Part shown: one piece after another, positions 1 to 12,453 of the stretch
Layout of the letters: every line of letters begins with the position of its first letter
How positions within the stretch are numbered: position 1 is the stretch's first letter
NCBI GenBank assembly: GCA_905221605.1
Contig: CAJNDS010000169.1
Location: 1,016,304-1,080,303, forward strand
Source: Symbiodinium natans
Lineage: Eukaryota > Sar > Dinophyceae > Suessiales > Symbiodiniaceae
Reading direction: 5' to 3'
Length of the DNA: 64,000 bases
The notes under the pieces: model-generated
Seen by the model: the letters and a program-made list of their open reading frames with translations, nothing else
Databases searched by the model: none
Told to the model about the DNA's origin: nothing
Made by a program: the position numbers and the translations under genes

Positions 1-126
1 ACAGGCGAGATCCTGACTAAAAACCCCGAAACCAGCTTCTGTTTGTTCAGGGTCTAGTGATTTTGTGTTCAGGGTTTAGGACCCGGAGCCCTCGGCTCTA
101 AACCCTAAAACCGAAAGGCTGTGAAG

Positions 127-160
127 AGGCCGCCCAAAGCGAAGCTCGTGCGCCGACCAG
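127..160 (+). CDS. exon-like block, RPPKAKLVRRP
   Basis: GC-rich non-repeat segment with AG before and a GC donor at 161. CCCTAAA-like sequence upstream and TTTAGGG from 204. Confidence 0.28.
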
Positions 161-201
161 GCGGGCATGGAGTCGGATCCCTTAAGCTTTGCTCGTTTCG
201 A

Positions 202-244
202 ATTTAGGGTTTAGGGTTTAGGGTTTAGGGTTTAGGGTTTAGGG
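202..244 (+). repeat. TTTAGGG array
   Basis: Five to six near-perfect 7-bp units following the exon-like block at 127-160. Confidence 0.9.
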
Positions 245-780
245 CTTATTTCTATTAAGAGAGTCTACTGACTTAAGTCCGATATCTAAACGTTTCTGGG
301 CTTATGGAAGTGGGCACGCGTTTATTGGGAGGTTATGATGGGTTAGCTGAGATCGAAACAAAAGGTGCGGGCCGCCCCAGGTGCTTCCGTGGATTTTAGA
401 TATTAGGGGTACCTTATTGGGGTTGACTATAAGGGACTATTTTCGTAAACCCCCATACTTAGATAATCTGAGCCCCTTTGTGCGCCTAAACCGAAATCTT
501 GGTAGAGTTGCCCCCTTTCTCCCACGGCCCCAATCAGCATTCCAATGAGCTCGTCAAACTTCCGCACGTGCCCTAGCATCCCTGACTTTAAGGATCTGTG
601 GGTACCTCAAATCTGATCATCACCGGCCAAAATAATGACTCCATATAACCTGCTACAAACCTCCGCAAAAGCATGAGGGCCGAGCCCAAGCCCCTCGTGA
701 CACCTGTAAACCGAAAATCCCTAAATCTCAACACCCCCTTATCCCGACAGCTTGAAAAAATCAAGCCCTGCATGCCAGAA

Positions 781-785
781 CGACC

Positions 786-873
<88 letters not shown>

Positions 874-898
874 ACCCTGAACCCTGAACCCTGAACCC
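781..898 (+). repeat. CCCTCAA-variant 7-bp array
   Basis: About 16 units of a homogenised one-base variant (TCAACCC) of the telomere repeat, ending in CCCTGAA units. Confidence 0.9.
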
Positions 899-1169
899 CA
901 ACCACCTTTAACCACCTTGTTGAGTGCAACCGAAGGGATCGACTCCATGCCTGAACTTTAAGCTCCTTGAGCCCTAGAGGGTTTAGGGTTTAGGGTTTAG
1001 GGCTTAGGGCTTAGGGTTTAGGAGTTTTGGGGCTAAGGGTTTTGGGTACTACACACACCCTAAACTCTTGTGTGCTTTTGGAGCTTCGGGTTCCTCAGCC
1101 CTTGAAAAGAGCCCTAAACCGTAAGCCCTTGAAGAATCCCGCCTCAGCCTGAGTACTAGTAAGCCTCAG

Positions 1170-1230
1170 GGCTCTGGAAGCGGCTGAAGACCAAAGTCGC
1201 GGGCTGGTTTCGGATCTGGCAGCCACCGAG
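1170..1230 (+). CDS. exon-like block, ALEAAEDQSRGLVSDLAATE
   Basis: 61 nt, AG|G acceptor and GC donor at 1231. Helical, charged peptide with strong coding character and no repeat content. Followed at once by TTTAGGG-type repeats. Product unknown. Confidence 0.55.
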
Positions 1231-2205
1231 GCGTGGGATTTCAGGGTTTAGGGCTTAGGGCTTAGGACTTTGGGGTTTAGGGTTTAGGGATTAGGGTTAG
1301 GGCTCTAGGGTTTTAGGACTTTAGACTTTAGAGTTTAAGACTTCAGGATTATTGGGGCTTCTTCACGCTTTAAGACTTCGGGCTCCTGGTTCTGGATTTA
1401 AGATTCAAGGCTTAGGCCTTGACACTGTGCGGCCTGCGCCTTAGCCGTCCTGCTTAGACCGACCCTATTCCCGCGTCCTAAACCCTACCCAAACCCGCTA
1501 AACCCCCTAAACCCCCTCAACCCTCAAAATTCACCCCCTAAACCCTTTAAACCCCCTAAAGCCTCTAAACCCTTAAACACCCTTTCACCCCCCTTAAACC
1601 CCTTAAACCCCCCCCTTACACCCCCTAAACACTCCTAAACACCCCTCTGCAATTCTATGGTTGCACGAGACGGTCTCCTTTTCAAGGCCGGTCCAGAGAG
1701 GTCGAATGCACCAGGGGTTTAGAGGGTTTAAGGGGTGCTTAGGGGCGTTTAGGGGGGTTTTAAGGGGTTTAAGGGGGGTTTAGAGTTTAAGGTAACCCTA
1801 AAGACTCGACCATAAGGGGTTTAGGGTCTGGAGCTTCCGTCACAGCAAACCTAAAACCCAAGCTCACATGGTCCCTAAGAGGGGGCATCCCCGACATGCT
1901 CCTTACTCGGTTCAGGGTTTAGGTCCTGGATTCTTTTGGGGGTGTCTCGGCGACCCCCCTCTTTTACTCTGAACCGCCGCATAGCAGGCCCCTCCCTCAC
2001 ATGTCAACATCCCCCTTCCCGAATGCGCGCAGCACAGACGATGCTACATTCGGGAGACCCAAAGAAGCCAAACCCTAAAGCCCATAAATCTCAACTCAAA
2101 TCGCAGGATTCCCCAGCCAAACCCTAAACCTCCAAACCCCCAAACCCCTGAACCCTAAACTCCTACGGGCCCTCAGGCTCCCCCCTCTTGTGCCGTCCTC
2201 TGCAG

Positions 2206-2244
2206 GCGCCGGGCCCAAAGCTTCGCGAGGCGGTGGTAGCGATC
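2206..2244 (+). CDS. exon-like block, APGPKLREAVVAI
   Basis: TGCAG|G acceptor; the frame is open to a GC donor at 2245. CCCTAAA-like stretch upstream, TTTAGGG-like downstream. Confidence 0.4.
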
Positions 2245-2521
2245 GCTTCATAAAATGGAGCCTGCACCTTCAGCCAGGAGTTGGGAGGGTAGGGTTGAGG
2301 GTCTAGGGTTTGGGGGTTGAGGGTTCAGGGCTGAGGGCTTTCAGGTTTAAGGCTGAGCATTTTCGGTTTTCAGGTTGAGCGCGGGCATCCCAATTCCGCT
2401 CGGACGTCCATTGCTCGGCAAGGCCATGAAATTCCCAGCTCCAGTTTTTTTGAACCCTAAAACCCAGAAACCCTAGACCCTAAAACCCCGGACCCTTAAA
2501 CCCCCCCCCCCCCCCCCGAAG

Positions 2522-2556
2522 CACTGACCCAGCTGAAAGCGACTTTCATCTGGGAG
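2522..2556 (+). CDS. exon-like block, LTQLKATFIWE
   Basis: Directly follows a poly-C tract and GAAG acceptor; GC donor at 2557. Confidence 0.4.
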
Positions 2557-2599
2557 GCGCGTCTTCCCGGCGATTAGGTACATGGTGCAGCGCATTGAG

Positions 2600-4500
2600 A
2601 TTCCAACTCACCAAGCTGCTCGTCACTGTCTGGCCCGAAGGTTTTAAGATCTCATCTCAACATGTGAACGAAGGTCCGAACTGCCAGTCATGCGTTTATT
2701 GGCCTCCGCTAGCACACTAGCAGAGGTCGATGAGGTCGTCAACCTCCACAGACCGCGTGTTCGAACCTCGATTCCACCCCATGAAACACCAACCCAAAGC
2801 CCTAAAGCTCCCAAAGCCTTACCAAACGCCACAAAAGAGCGACACATCCCGAAGCAAAGCCACGAAACTCCAACGATCCGGCCCCTGACGCGCAAGACCC
2901 GGGCCCTCAAACGGCCATGGCACCTTGTAGATGGTGGGCGCCATGGCGGAGTCGACCAAGTCCCTTCCTTGGGCTCGGGGGGTTCTAAGGCTCCGGAGTG
3001 GAAGATGTAGGTGTTGAAGGTTTGGGGCTTAGGGTTCAGGGTTTACGGTTTAGAAGCACCCTTATAGAGGGATCCTGATAAAGGGACCCCTCTTGGGCTT
3101 GTCTATAACGGGGGGGCTGTTTGACGTCACTTTGGTATGGACCCCTCTAAATGGGTTGCCTGGGGGGATTCACGATCGCTTTTTTGTGTGGACTTTGGGA
3201 TTCCAGGGTTGAGAGCAGGTCACATTTCACCCTTTCCAGGCGTGTGCTGTCAACCCCCCGGTTCATCCTAAAGGCTATTCTATCTGCTGCCCTCTAGGAA
3301 ACGTTCACTTCGTATTCGAAGCTTGCGCGGCTGCAGGGGCTTAGGGTTCAGGGTGAAGCCCTCTAGAGGTTTAGGGCCTGCAGGCTTTTGTCCAAGTTCC
3401 GAGAAGCTGAACCCCAGGTCCTAGGCTTTCAACCCCAAACCCGAAACCCTAAGCTCTAGACCGACTCCGATGCAAGCTACAACAGCGACTGCAGTCTGAG
3501 AAGCTACCAGTGCCTGAATCTTGAAGGCCTTTGTGCTTGTTTATGATGTTTGGGAGAGTACTTGATGAACCTCAGGGTTTATGGGGGATTTAGGCTGAAG
3601 TGTCGTTTAGGTGTTGAGGGTTGAGGTTTCTCACGAGAGTAAGCGACTGAAGCAGCAGCTCCCTGTAGCTCCCGGTTCAAAGCACCTTGCACTCGGCCCC
3701 CCAAACGCTTGAACTCCCAACTTCCGGTCCTCCAAAGCCCTAAAGCCCTTGGCCCCGAAACCCAAAGCCCCAAACCCCTTATTCAAGTTACAGAGACCTT
3801 CAAGCTCGATGTTTGGATCCAGGGGCCGCTACAAGCTCGAGCTTGGGGAGGCGGCCATGTGTCCAGGGGTTTGGGGCATATTGGGCAGTAGAAACTATAA
3901 GGTTTTGTTCAAGGTTCGGGTTTTGGGGTGTAGGATACTTGGGAACGAAGGCAGGGGCTTCAGGTTTGCCTACAAGGGCTTCGGGGAGGCTTAAGGGAGG
4001 TCTTGAAGTCTTCAGGTAAAACTTGGGACGCTTTGGGTTTTGGGCGTTGAGGGGTTTACGGGTGTTGGGTTTTGGGATTTGCGGCGAGCTTCAGACCGAA
4101 ACCGGGCGCAAGAGGTGTCGACCTGACACCCCCTCCCGATCTCGCCCAGGGTGTATCCAAAGCAGAGGCCAGCTGACTGGACCATCAACAAATATCAACA
4201 ATATAGGGTCAACTGATGGCATGTCAGCGCCAATGTCTGAGGAGTTTATGTACAGCGGCTGTGCCCATGCCTGATAGGCCCAAGCTTGATAAAGCCTACA
4301 AATATACTTAGTAGAGATGTTCTCAAAGGAAAGAGGCGAGCAGGAGCCTGCAAAGCCCTCACAGTCCCTGTAGGGTTTAGAGTCTAGAGTTTGCTTGAGA
4401 GTTTCATGCGTGGTTATATGGCTGAAGACATATATGGGGCAGCCATAGCTTGAAGCGGTGATAACCACCTTAGACTTACCCTCCGCCCATGAAACAGGTG
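2600..4500. other. No supportable gene
   Basis: Weakly repetitive sequence with scattered telomere-like units. Several ORFs of 60-125 codons lack splice or domain support. Confidence 0.5.
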
Positions 4501-4522
4501 AGTAAGGCCTCAGTCAACATCT

Positions 4523-4627
4523 AAACCAACCCTAAACCCTAAACCCTAAACCCTAAACCCTAAACCCTAAACCCTAAACCCTAAACCCTAAACCCTAAAC
4601 CCTAAACCCTAAACCCTAAACCTAAAC
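4523..4627 (+). repeat. CCCTAAA array
   Basis: About 15 perfect units ending directly before the exon-like block at 4634. Confidence 0.95.
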
Positions 4628-4633
4628 CTCCAG

Positions 4634-4680
4634 GAGGTGCAGGTGCGCTTGAGGGACCTCCTGCTGCGATGTCCGCGAGG
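4634..4680 (+). CDS. exon-like block, EVQVRLRDLLLRCPR
   Basis: CCAG|G acceptor right after a 100-bp CCCTAAA array, GA donor at 4681, then TTTAGGG-type repeats. Amphipathic helix-like peptide. Confidence 0.5.
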
Positions 4681-5054
4681 GACCTGGGCGGTTTAGGGGT
4701 CTGGGGATTCAGCTGCAGCCAGGGGAGCCCTTACCGCTTACCCTGCCAGCTACCCAAAAGTTCAAAAGAAGGTCAGAAATATCCCTTAGCAGGGTTCTTA
4801 GGGTCTTAGGGTTTAGGGTTTAGGGGTCAGGGATGTTGTCTCCTCGAGCTTTGGATGGACGCATCCCTTCGTCTCTGTCGCTTAGTTTGCGTCGTCTGCC
4901 CTCAATCCGTTACCTGCACGGCACGCTGTCTTGATTGCAGTTGCCTTGCGAGTGATGATATGATCTCACATGTTGACTTTAGCAACCCCATACGATCCCA
5001 TGTTGCGACAAAAGGAAAATCTGAAAAGTCAAGTGGCCGCTGTAGCCCTACTTA

Positions 5055-5147
5055 CCCTCAACCCTAAACCCTAAACCCCAAACCCCAAACCCTAAACCCT
5101 AAACCCTAAACCCTAAACCCTAAACCCTAAACCCTAAACCTTGGCCA
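5055..5147 (+). repeat. CCCTAAA array
   Basis: About 13 units, upstream of exon-like block 5169. Confidence 0.95.
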
Positions 5148-5168
5148 AGGTTTGAACTGCCATGAGAG

Positions 5169-5223
5169 AACTGCCAGCTGAGGTGTGCAGCCTTAGATGG
5201 AATTCGGTGGAGCGTCGTTTGCA
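5169..5223 (+). CDS. exon-like block, LPAEVCSLRWNSVERR
   Basis: Non-repeat sequence after a CCCTAAA array, with TTTAGGG from 5331. The frame stays open for about 50 codons. The 3' border is uncertain (several GC/GG choices). Confidence 0.38.
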
Positions 5224-5876
5224 AGGCCAGCTGTCGGACTTTTCATGCTCACATGAATTGGACTTTCATGGGGTACCCTTTTGGTTGTCCTTGTTGGAGG
5301 AAACCCTTAGATATTTGGGTCTTGGTAATTAGGGTTTAGGGTTTAGCCGCTGTGCTGAAGGTATAGGCACTGAGCTCAGGTCGGGCTCACAAAATCCACA
5401 GCAGTTTCCCCTAACAATCGAGCTCACCATGGGAGTTCAATTCAGTCGAGTTCTGACCCCACCTGCCGGTCCCCCCCTGAAGGTACAGTCGCCTGGTTCC
5501 AAACGTAGTACTAGAGCCGAAGTTAGTGTAAGCATCCTACGGTCCCCTGAATATGTATCATATAAACTACTCAAGTATCCCAAAGATGTTGTGGGAATGG
5601 GAGGTGTATGCTGATCGCTACCAAGGAGGGTGCGGAGCCCTACTTGGGAATGGGATCCTCGACGAGCCCCCATCCTGAACCTAACTCCAAACCCTAAACG
5701 CGACCAACCACAAGGCCTTCTCAAGCATGGCGGGTTTTTCCGGTGCGGTAGAACGTAGGGTCCCATCATGTCATCGTATGTGGGGCATCTTTGAGTACTG
5801 AGGCTTCTCGGGCTGTGGTGGGGCATACGGTTCACGGTTCCAGGTTTTCGGTGAAGAATTGTTGGTTTACGGTTCC

Positions 5877-6135
5877 CTAAACCTTAAACCCTAAACCCTG
5901 AAGCCGAAACCCGATAAACCCTAAACCCTAAACCCTAAACCCTAAACCCTAAACCCTAAACCCTAAACCCTAAACCCTAAACCCTAAACCCTAAACCCTA
6001 GGCAGGTTCTGTGTTGAGGTTCTTGGCTGTTGCTGTGCCTCTTATGATGTTTTGCTTTAGGTGGGGGTGGACAGCGGGCCAGGGACCTCTTCATCTCCAG
6101 GGGCCCCAAACCCTAAACCCTAAACCCTAAACCCC
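5877..6135 (+). repeat. CCCTAAA arrays with a unique interruption
   Basis: Perfect units at 5915-6000 and 6107-6135. The segment between them (6001-6106) shows no convincing exon. Confidence 0.92.
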
Positions 6136-6224
6136 TCTATTCCAAGTTTTTGGGGCTGAGGCCCAGCACCCTTTGGGTATCTACACTGTCGAATCCCGAC
6201 AAGCCCTACAACTTCCTAACAATC

Positions 6225-6346
6225 CTTTAACTTACTGGCTCAAAAACCCAGCTTTTCAACTTTTCAACCTTTGGGCTTCCTATAAGGTAGCTTATTCTGA
6301 AAGTTTCAACTTTCATTTCCTTGGGTTTTGTGCCAGTAAGTTAAAG
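6225..6346. mobile_element. MITE-like element, 122 bp, TIR CTTTAACTTACTGGC
   Basis: A perfect 15-bp terminal inverted repeat, extended by AAAACCCA with one change. AT-rich interior, no ORF. The right end on the + strand contains GTAAGT, a canonical donor sequence. Confidence 0.75.
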
Positions 6347-6349
6347 AAA

Positions 6350-7730
6350 TCAAGCCCAAAGCTTTTGAAAGCCCTAAGAGCTCTAAAACACCCCATCGAC
6401 TTTTTCGCTGGCCGTTTCTCAGGAAGGCAAAGTCATCTTTGAACTGGAACCATTTGGAATTCTCTCGTTACACTTGGGAGAAAGTTGCCACGGCTCGACT
6501 TTCGATTCAAGCACGACCATGATGTTGCCGAGGCAAAGGCGGGGTCTCGGGTGGGTGGGTTGGTAACCACACTCGTGTTGTTTTGCGCCAGCAACATCCT
6601 GGAACTGGGCTTCAACAACGCTGTTGACCTGCGCGGGTATCATCGTTTTTCTTCTGTAAAAAAATCTGCAGCAAATGTGAGGAGGATGAGGACGTCTTGG
6701 AGGTGGAAACCCAAAACGAGGAACTATAAAACCACAAACCTCTGTATGCACTACAAACTACAAACTATATATTCCTATAAATTCTTGACCTCTGAATCCG
6801 TACACCCTAAACTCCAAACCCCTAAACCGTAATAAGCCCCAAGCGCTACCCCCCTTCCAACACCCCATAGTCCCTGTAATCCCTACGTACAAGCCCCTAT
6901 ACTGTAAGCCCCCTTCAGTGTTGGTTCGGGGCCGAATGTATGGTGTAGGCTTCTGGGGTTTAGGGTTGAGGGTTCTGGAGTTTAGGGTCTAGGGCCCAGG
7001 CAAGTTATGGTTTGTAAGGCTTTTGGGGTTAGGGTTTTGGGATTAGGAGGGGTTATGGGCTTCTGGGTTTCGGGGTTTAAGGGTTTTTGGGGTTTAGGCT
7101 TTTTGGGGCTTCGGTGTTTTTGCGTTTTTGGGGCTTCTTGGGAGGAATTATCAAGAACCTCAAAGAAACCCTGCGACCCCTCCATGTGCCGAATTACGCC
7201 CACAAAGCCTAGAAGAATTTTGAACCCTAAGCACAAAACCCTAGGCCCTAAACCCTAAAGCCTGAACCCGATGATGTTCTTCCCAGGCCTCTGATTGGGG
7301 CTTCGGCCCTCGATGCCCTGGGCCCCAGTGCGCAGTTGTTCAGGGTTCAGGAAAAAGGGTTGGGGTTTCGGGAGGGTTCAGTATTTAGGGTTGAGGGAGT
7401 CATGTTTTAGGGACTAGGAGTTTTGAGGGTTGAGCGCTTTAGAATTTAAGGGCTTGGGCTGGCGGTTCGGAAGCTTCAGTGCTGGATGGCTCAGGGATAT
7501 TTAGGTCTCATAGGGTAGGAGTTGTGGGCTGCAAGTCTAGTCTCATGCGGGTCGTTGCCAGAGCCCGCCAGAAACTATGAATGACAATATCCATCGGGAA
7601 GTCCAGCAAAACTTCTGGGATATTCTGGGTTCTACGGTTTAAGGTGTCGAGCTTGCGATGAACCCTGCTAAACCCTGCAAATCCTTTTAATCACTGAACC
7701 GAAGCCTTCCCATGCTATGATAGTTTAAAC
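6350..7730. other. Intron-like, no clear exon apart from the weak block at 6423
   Basis: Degenerate TTTAGGG/CCCTAAA and unique AT-balanced sequence. Confidence 0.5.
6423..6478 (+). CDS. weak exon-like block, EGKVIFELEPFGIL
   Basis: Follows TCTCAG. Coding-like peptide, but no telomere-repeat bracket and no clear donor. Confidence 0.25.
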
Positions 7731-7734
7731 CTGA

Positions 7735-7908
7735 AACCCTGAACCCTAACCCTAAACCCTAAACCCTAAACCCTAAACCGCCTAAACCCTAAACCCTAAA
7801 CCCTAAACCCTAAACCCTAAACCCTAAACCCTAAACCCTAAACCCTAAACCCTAAACCCTAAACCCTAAACCCTAACCCTAAACCCTAAACCCTAAACAT
7901 CCTAAACC
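7735..7908 (+). repeat. CCCTAAA array
   Basis: About 23 units directly before exon-like block 7913-7999. Confidence 0.95.
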
Positions 7909-7912
7909 CCAG

Positions 7913-7999
7913 GCTGCGAAGCTGTGCCTGGCAGACGTGGCCTTCTTCGACGAAGCAGCTCCAGGAATGCTGGGGCTGCACCTGGCTCAAAATAGCCAA
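7913..7999 (+). CDS. exon-like block, DVAFFDEAAPGMLGLHLAQN
   Basis: 87 nt, 29 codons, CCCAG|G acceptor and GC donor at 8000. Preceded by a 170-bp CCCTAAA array and followed by TTTAGGG. One of the clearest isolated exons. Product unknown. Confidence 0.62.
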
Positions 8000-8315
8000 G
8001 CGTGGGAGTTTAGGGTTTAGGCTTTACCAAGAAAAGGTTCATGAGTTCAGATCAACCTGAGGCTTCGCCTATAGGTGTGGTCCTGAAGGTTATACAAAGC
8101 TTCGAGGGTTGTGGAATTGTTTCTGTCCAAAGGTGTGCGAATCGTGTCGAATGGGCAGAGCCATGGCCGGACCGGCCATAAGAAGCTTGCACAATGCTAG
8201 TCAAGTCAGGGAGATGCCAGTCGGCGGTTTCGGTGACAGCTGCGGTTGTTCCCCCTTCCTCACGACCCCCACCCCCCCCCCCGCCCCCTGCCTCAAGTAG
8301 ATGCAATAGCTCGAG

Positions 8316-8373
8316 GAGACGCTCGGTTGCGGCTGCGGGATGAGGCCGCGCTGCTTGAGCCTCAGAGATTAAG
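8316..8373 (+). CDS. exon-like block, DARLRLRDEAALLEPQ
   Basis: Follows a C-run. Charged helical peptide. TTTAGGG repeats begin about 80 nt downstream. Several GC/GA donor choices. Confidence 0.4.
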
Positions 8374-9881
8374 CTTTGACATTCGCGTTGCTATTGCTGG
8401 TGTCGTTGTAAACGGCATTGGTGTTGTTGTTAATGTAGGTGGTCGGGTTGAGGGTTTAGGGTTTAGGGTTTGCGGGCTCCTCACATTAATATTCAGCAGG
8501 TGGAGGCCTGGCGAGACAGTGTACCTTGAAGTCGCTCACTGGATTGGGTGATGTCAGACGTATGTTTAGTGCTTTAAAGTTCCGTCTGTCCGACCAGACC
8601 TCACTTTGCCCAGCAAACCTATAGCTATGAAGTCGATGCACACGCAACCCAGCCCTAGAGGCTGCTTAGGGACAGGCGTATATGTGCCACAGCAGGCCGA
8701 AAGCCGCACAGCCTACACTTGCAAGGCACCCAGGGACCCAGTCCTGAAGACCTACTCCCAAACCAGCATCCAGAACCCTTGGGGCCAACAGCCAAAGACT
8801 CCTTCACACACTTGTTTTGAAAGCTTGAGTTTGAGATGTTGCTTTTTGTCAATTTCAGACCCTCACCTTCCTCAATGGTACATGAATGCATATGACTACT
8901 ACCGAGGAGCATAAGAGCTTTGTGTATGCGAGTTGTCGGGGTCATGTATATAAGGGAAACCCTAAACCCGAAAACCTCAACCCTGAATATACCGATTACA
9001 GGAGATACGGTCTAGAGGGATGAAGGCTCCTCCTCTCCCCGTTTTAAGCCCCCAAGGTCGGCGGGCAAGGACGGTCAGTTGGGCTGTTGGCCCTGTCCAC
9101 AGCATTGAGGGTTGAGGGTCTATGGGGTTTCGGGTTTACACATCGATGGTCTCTAGATCTGAGGACTTCCAGCACACTGGAGTTCTGGAACTCGGGGTTT
9201 AGGGTTTAGGGTTTAGGGTTTAGGGTTTAGGGTTCCAGGATGCAGGGTGTTGGGGTGTAGGGTTTAGGGTTTCAGGGATGTGGCTTTTAAGTGTATGAAG
9301 CATTCAAAGAAGCATTGAAGGACCTAAACCCCGGGCCCCGGGGCCTGCTGCCTCGAAACCTGAAAGGTGTTGGGGTTTAGGCTTCAGGCATTCGGGATTT
9401 CTTGTTTTCGGGCAGTGGGTTTCAAACCTTTCAGAGTCCAGAGTGTCAGAGCCTCCGATGTGTCCAAATGTGCACCTATGCGGCATGTTGATGTATGACC
9501 TTGTCCCTGAATATTGGACTCCTACTGCTTCATGGTTTAGGTATTTTGGGCTATAGGACTTTGGTGTTCGGGGTGTTAGGCAAGGAGTCTTCAACATCTA
9601 GGTCAGGTTATGCCAACATTCCCCATGGTCTATACTATACCCTACACTCGAACTCGCAAGGTAGAGCACAGAACTCCCAAGTACAAGGACCCAACAAGGA
9701 TTCCCAGGCTTGAACGCTTTCCACCATTACTCACATCAAAACCCCTAGGCCCGAAGCCAGAATTCCTATACGCCCCGAAGCTTAAAACACTGAACCCTGA
9801 ACCGTAAACCCTAAGTTCTAAACCCTAAATCCTAGACCCAAAACCCCCAAACCCTAAACCCCAAACCCTAGAGGTTCGCAG

Positions 9882-9950
9882 CCCCAAGCGTCCAAGCTGC
9901 TGGTTCTGCTGAGGCCTCTCTTGCTGCAGAGGCTTGGGGAGATCGCAGAG
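9882..9950 (+). CDS. exon-like block, SKLLVLLRPLLLQRLGEIAE
   Basis: 69 nt, 23 codons, AG acceptor and GC donor at 9951. Bracketed by CCCTAAA and TTTAGGG. A second frame (Ala-rich) is also open, so the frame is not certain. Confidence 0.5.
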
Positions 9951-9987
9951 GCCTCAGCTGAAGGAGGGTCGGGGGGGGCTTTGGAGT

Positions 9988-10066
9988 GTAGGGTTTAGGG
10001 TTTAGGGTTTGGGGTTTAGGGTTTAGGGTTTAGGGCTTAGGGCTTAGGGTTTAGAGTTCAGGGTTT
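9988..10066 (+). repeat. TTTAGGG array
   Basis: Follows exon-like block 9882-9950. Confidence 0.9.
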
Positions 10067-12216
10067 CGGGTAAACCCTTAAAAGGGTTTATTGTCAAGAA
10101 GGGATCCATACTCTCATGCGGGGGTTGATAAGTTTTAGGTGAGACTTCGCCTGTTCCCGGACAGCTTGTAGCTTCAACCCAGCTGTCCCAAAGCGCCGTA
10201 ACCAAGCCGAGCCCGCCCTCAATCTCCAAAACCTCAAACCCTAAGCCCCTGGAATCCTAAACCCTGAACCCCCCCTAGCCCCCCCCAGAAAAAACTCCCA
10301 AATCCTGAGCCCTAAACCCTAAACTCCCCTAAACCCTAAACCCTAGACCTCATGAGCCCCAAAGTTTGAAACCGAGACGTGGTGCTTGAAACAAGCCCAC
10401 CAAGCTCTATGCCAGCCCCAATTTGTATTTAGGGTTTGGGGTTTAGGGTTTGGGGTTTGGGTTTAGCGTTTAGGGTCAGCAAAGCACTCCTAGCCCACTG
10501 TGACCCAAAAGCGTGTTTCTGTAGAGTATTGTTCCGCATATCTCTAACTAGAAAAGAAGATTTGGCGTTGACCTCAGCTGACTTCTGACGCTCAGAGCAG
10601 TGTCGTCGAAACTCCCATGTATGACCGGTCTAGGGTTTAGGGTTTAGGGTTTAGGGTTTGCAAGGGGGAAGCCACTGGAGAGCGACGCATGCTGAGGTCC
10701 GGAACCAGGGCAGCGCCCAGCCAGTTCAGGGAACTGAGGCGCACATGGGTTTACAGTTTTGGGCTTAGGGGAGTATAAAAGGGGTTTAGGGTTTAGGGTT
10801 TCGGGGGTTGGGGGAGGATAAAAGTTCACACTTGGGCTGAAGCTAACACCCAGCACCTATTGCAGCATGGCATCTTATTAAGTTATGGAAGTGAAATACG
10901 GCACCGAGGTCACATGGGACTGGTTTGGTCCCCAACCCCACCCTCACTTAAACCGAACAACCCCAGACCCTAAACCCTAAACCCTAAACTCTAAACCCTA
11001 AACCCTAAACCCTATGCTAAAGACTTCCCAAGCGTTAACATGCATCACTGCCCTGCTTCGCGGGGTACTAGACGCTGAGAGCAAAAACCCACAGGCAGAA
11101 GCACCGCCGAGCTTGTTTTGCCGACTTTATTTCTGGTCAGTTGTTTGATTGCAGGGTTTAGGGTTTAGGGCTTAGGGTTTAGGGTTGAGGGTTGAGGGTT
11201 TAGGGTTGAGGGTTGAGCGAATGCCGGATTTGGAGTGCAGGCTCCAAGCCAAGCCTCTGCCTCTAAGTCTGAACCCTAAAGCCGAAACCCTAAACCCTGA
11301 ACCTTAACCCTTAAACCCTAAACCCTGAACCTCAACCCTGAACCCTATAGGGTTGCCGGAACCCTAAAAGCGTTTGGCGGGAGATTCGGTTTGGCAGACA
11401 CCCTTTCGCCATTGCCTCTGCACCGGCGTCCTTCTCCACGAAATCCAGAGCCCTACATAAGCATCCCGAAGCCCTTCAGCCCGACAGGAAAGACCACTAA
11501 AGCCTAACCCAAAACCCTCAAGCCAAGCCCAAAGAGGCCGAAAGCATTGGAGCCGGCGCCGGCGAGGCGCCGCCCTTCTTTCATAGGGTTTAGGGTTTTT
11601 TAGGGTTTAGAGGGTTTAGAGGGTTTAGAGGGTTTAGAGGGTTTAGGGTTTAGAGGGTTTTAGAGGGTCTTAAGGGTTTATATTCAGGTAGGACGAAAGT
11701 TCGACCTAGGACCCAGAGGCATCAGCACACACAGGCAAGCATGGCCAGGTCAAGCCCCCATCCCCCTTGGACTCCTAGCACGCCAGGACTCCACCTGTAC
11801 AAGATAGTTATGTGTTTTTGTTCGGGTGGATGAATTTCTCCGCTATGCAGGCTATGTTACGTCCACATCTTCGCGACTCCACGACTCTGCAACATGTTCA
11901 GGTCTTGTTAGGTCGAAACTTTAGGCCTGCCCATGCCTCCGAAAAGCATTTTGCCTCACAGCCGTCTCCGCCAAAGGACCCCACGTAGGTTTTTCGCACC
12001 ACGGTCGTCGGCCCAGTCCAGTGCTCAAGCGCGCTCTCGTGTACTTCTTCTCTCCTTGGCAGCACAACATATTATCGTCAGACCCAAGCCCTTTATCTTT
12101 AACCCGAAGCCTTCAACCCTAAAGCTGGAACCTTAAACAAACTTGAACACTAAATCCGAGACCTTTCACGCGAACCCTGAGCCCTAAACCTTTGTGTAAG
12201 CCCCAAAAACCCTATA

Positions 12217-12400
12217 CCCTAAATCCCTAAACCTTAAACTCTAAATCCCTAAATCCCTAAATCCCTAAATCCCTAAATCCCTAAATCCCTAAATCCCTAA
12301 ATCCCTAAATCCCTAAATCCCTAATTCCTAAATCCCTAAATCCCAAACCCCTAAACCCTAAACCCTAACTCCCTAAACCCTAAACCCTAAACCCTAAACC
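12217..12400 (+). repeat. CCCTAAAT / CCCTAAA array
   Basis: Switches from an 8-bp AAATCCCT variant to 7-bp units and ends at exon-like block 12409. Confidence 0.92.
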
Positions 12401-12408
12401 CGCTGCAG

Positions 12409-12453
12409 GTGCTTGGCGTCCTCCTGGGCCAACTCAAGCACCTGCTGTTGGGG
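12409..12453 (+). CDS. exon-like block, VLGVLLGQLKHLLLG
   Basis: 45 nt, TGCAG|G acceptor after a long CCCTAAA(T) array, GC donor at 12454. Confidence 0.5.

Noticed and set aside
4091-4468. 125-aa minus-strand ORF
   Set aside because: No motif, and opposite to the orientation of all supported exons.
6419-6832. 110-115-aa ORFs on both strands
   Set aside because: No recognisable domain; only a short plus-strand block was kept at low confidence.
10660-10790. Possible exon GEATGERRMLRSGTRAAPSQ
   Set aside because: TTTAGGG on both sides and no clear donor; too weak to list.
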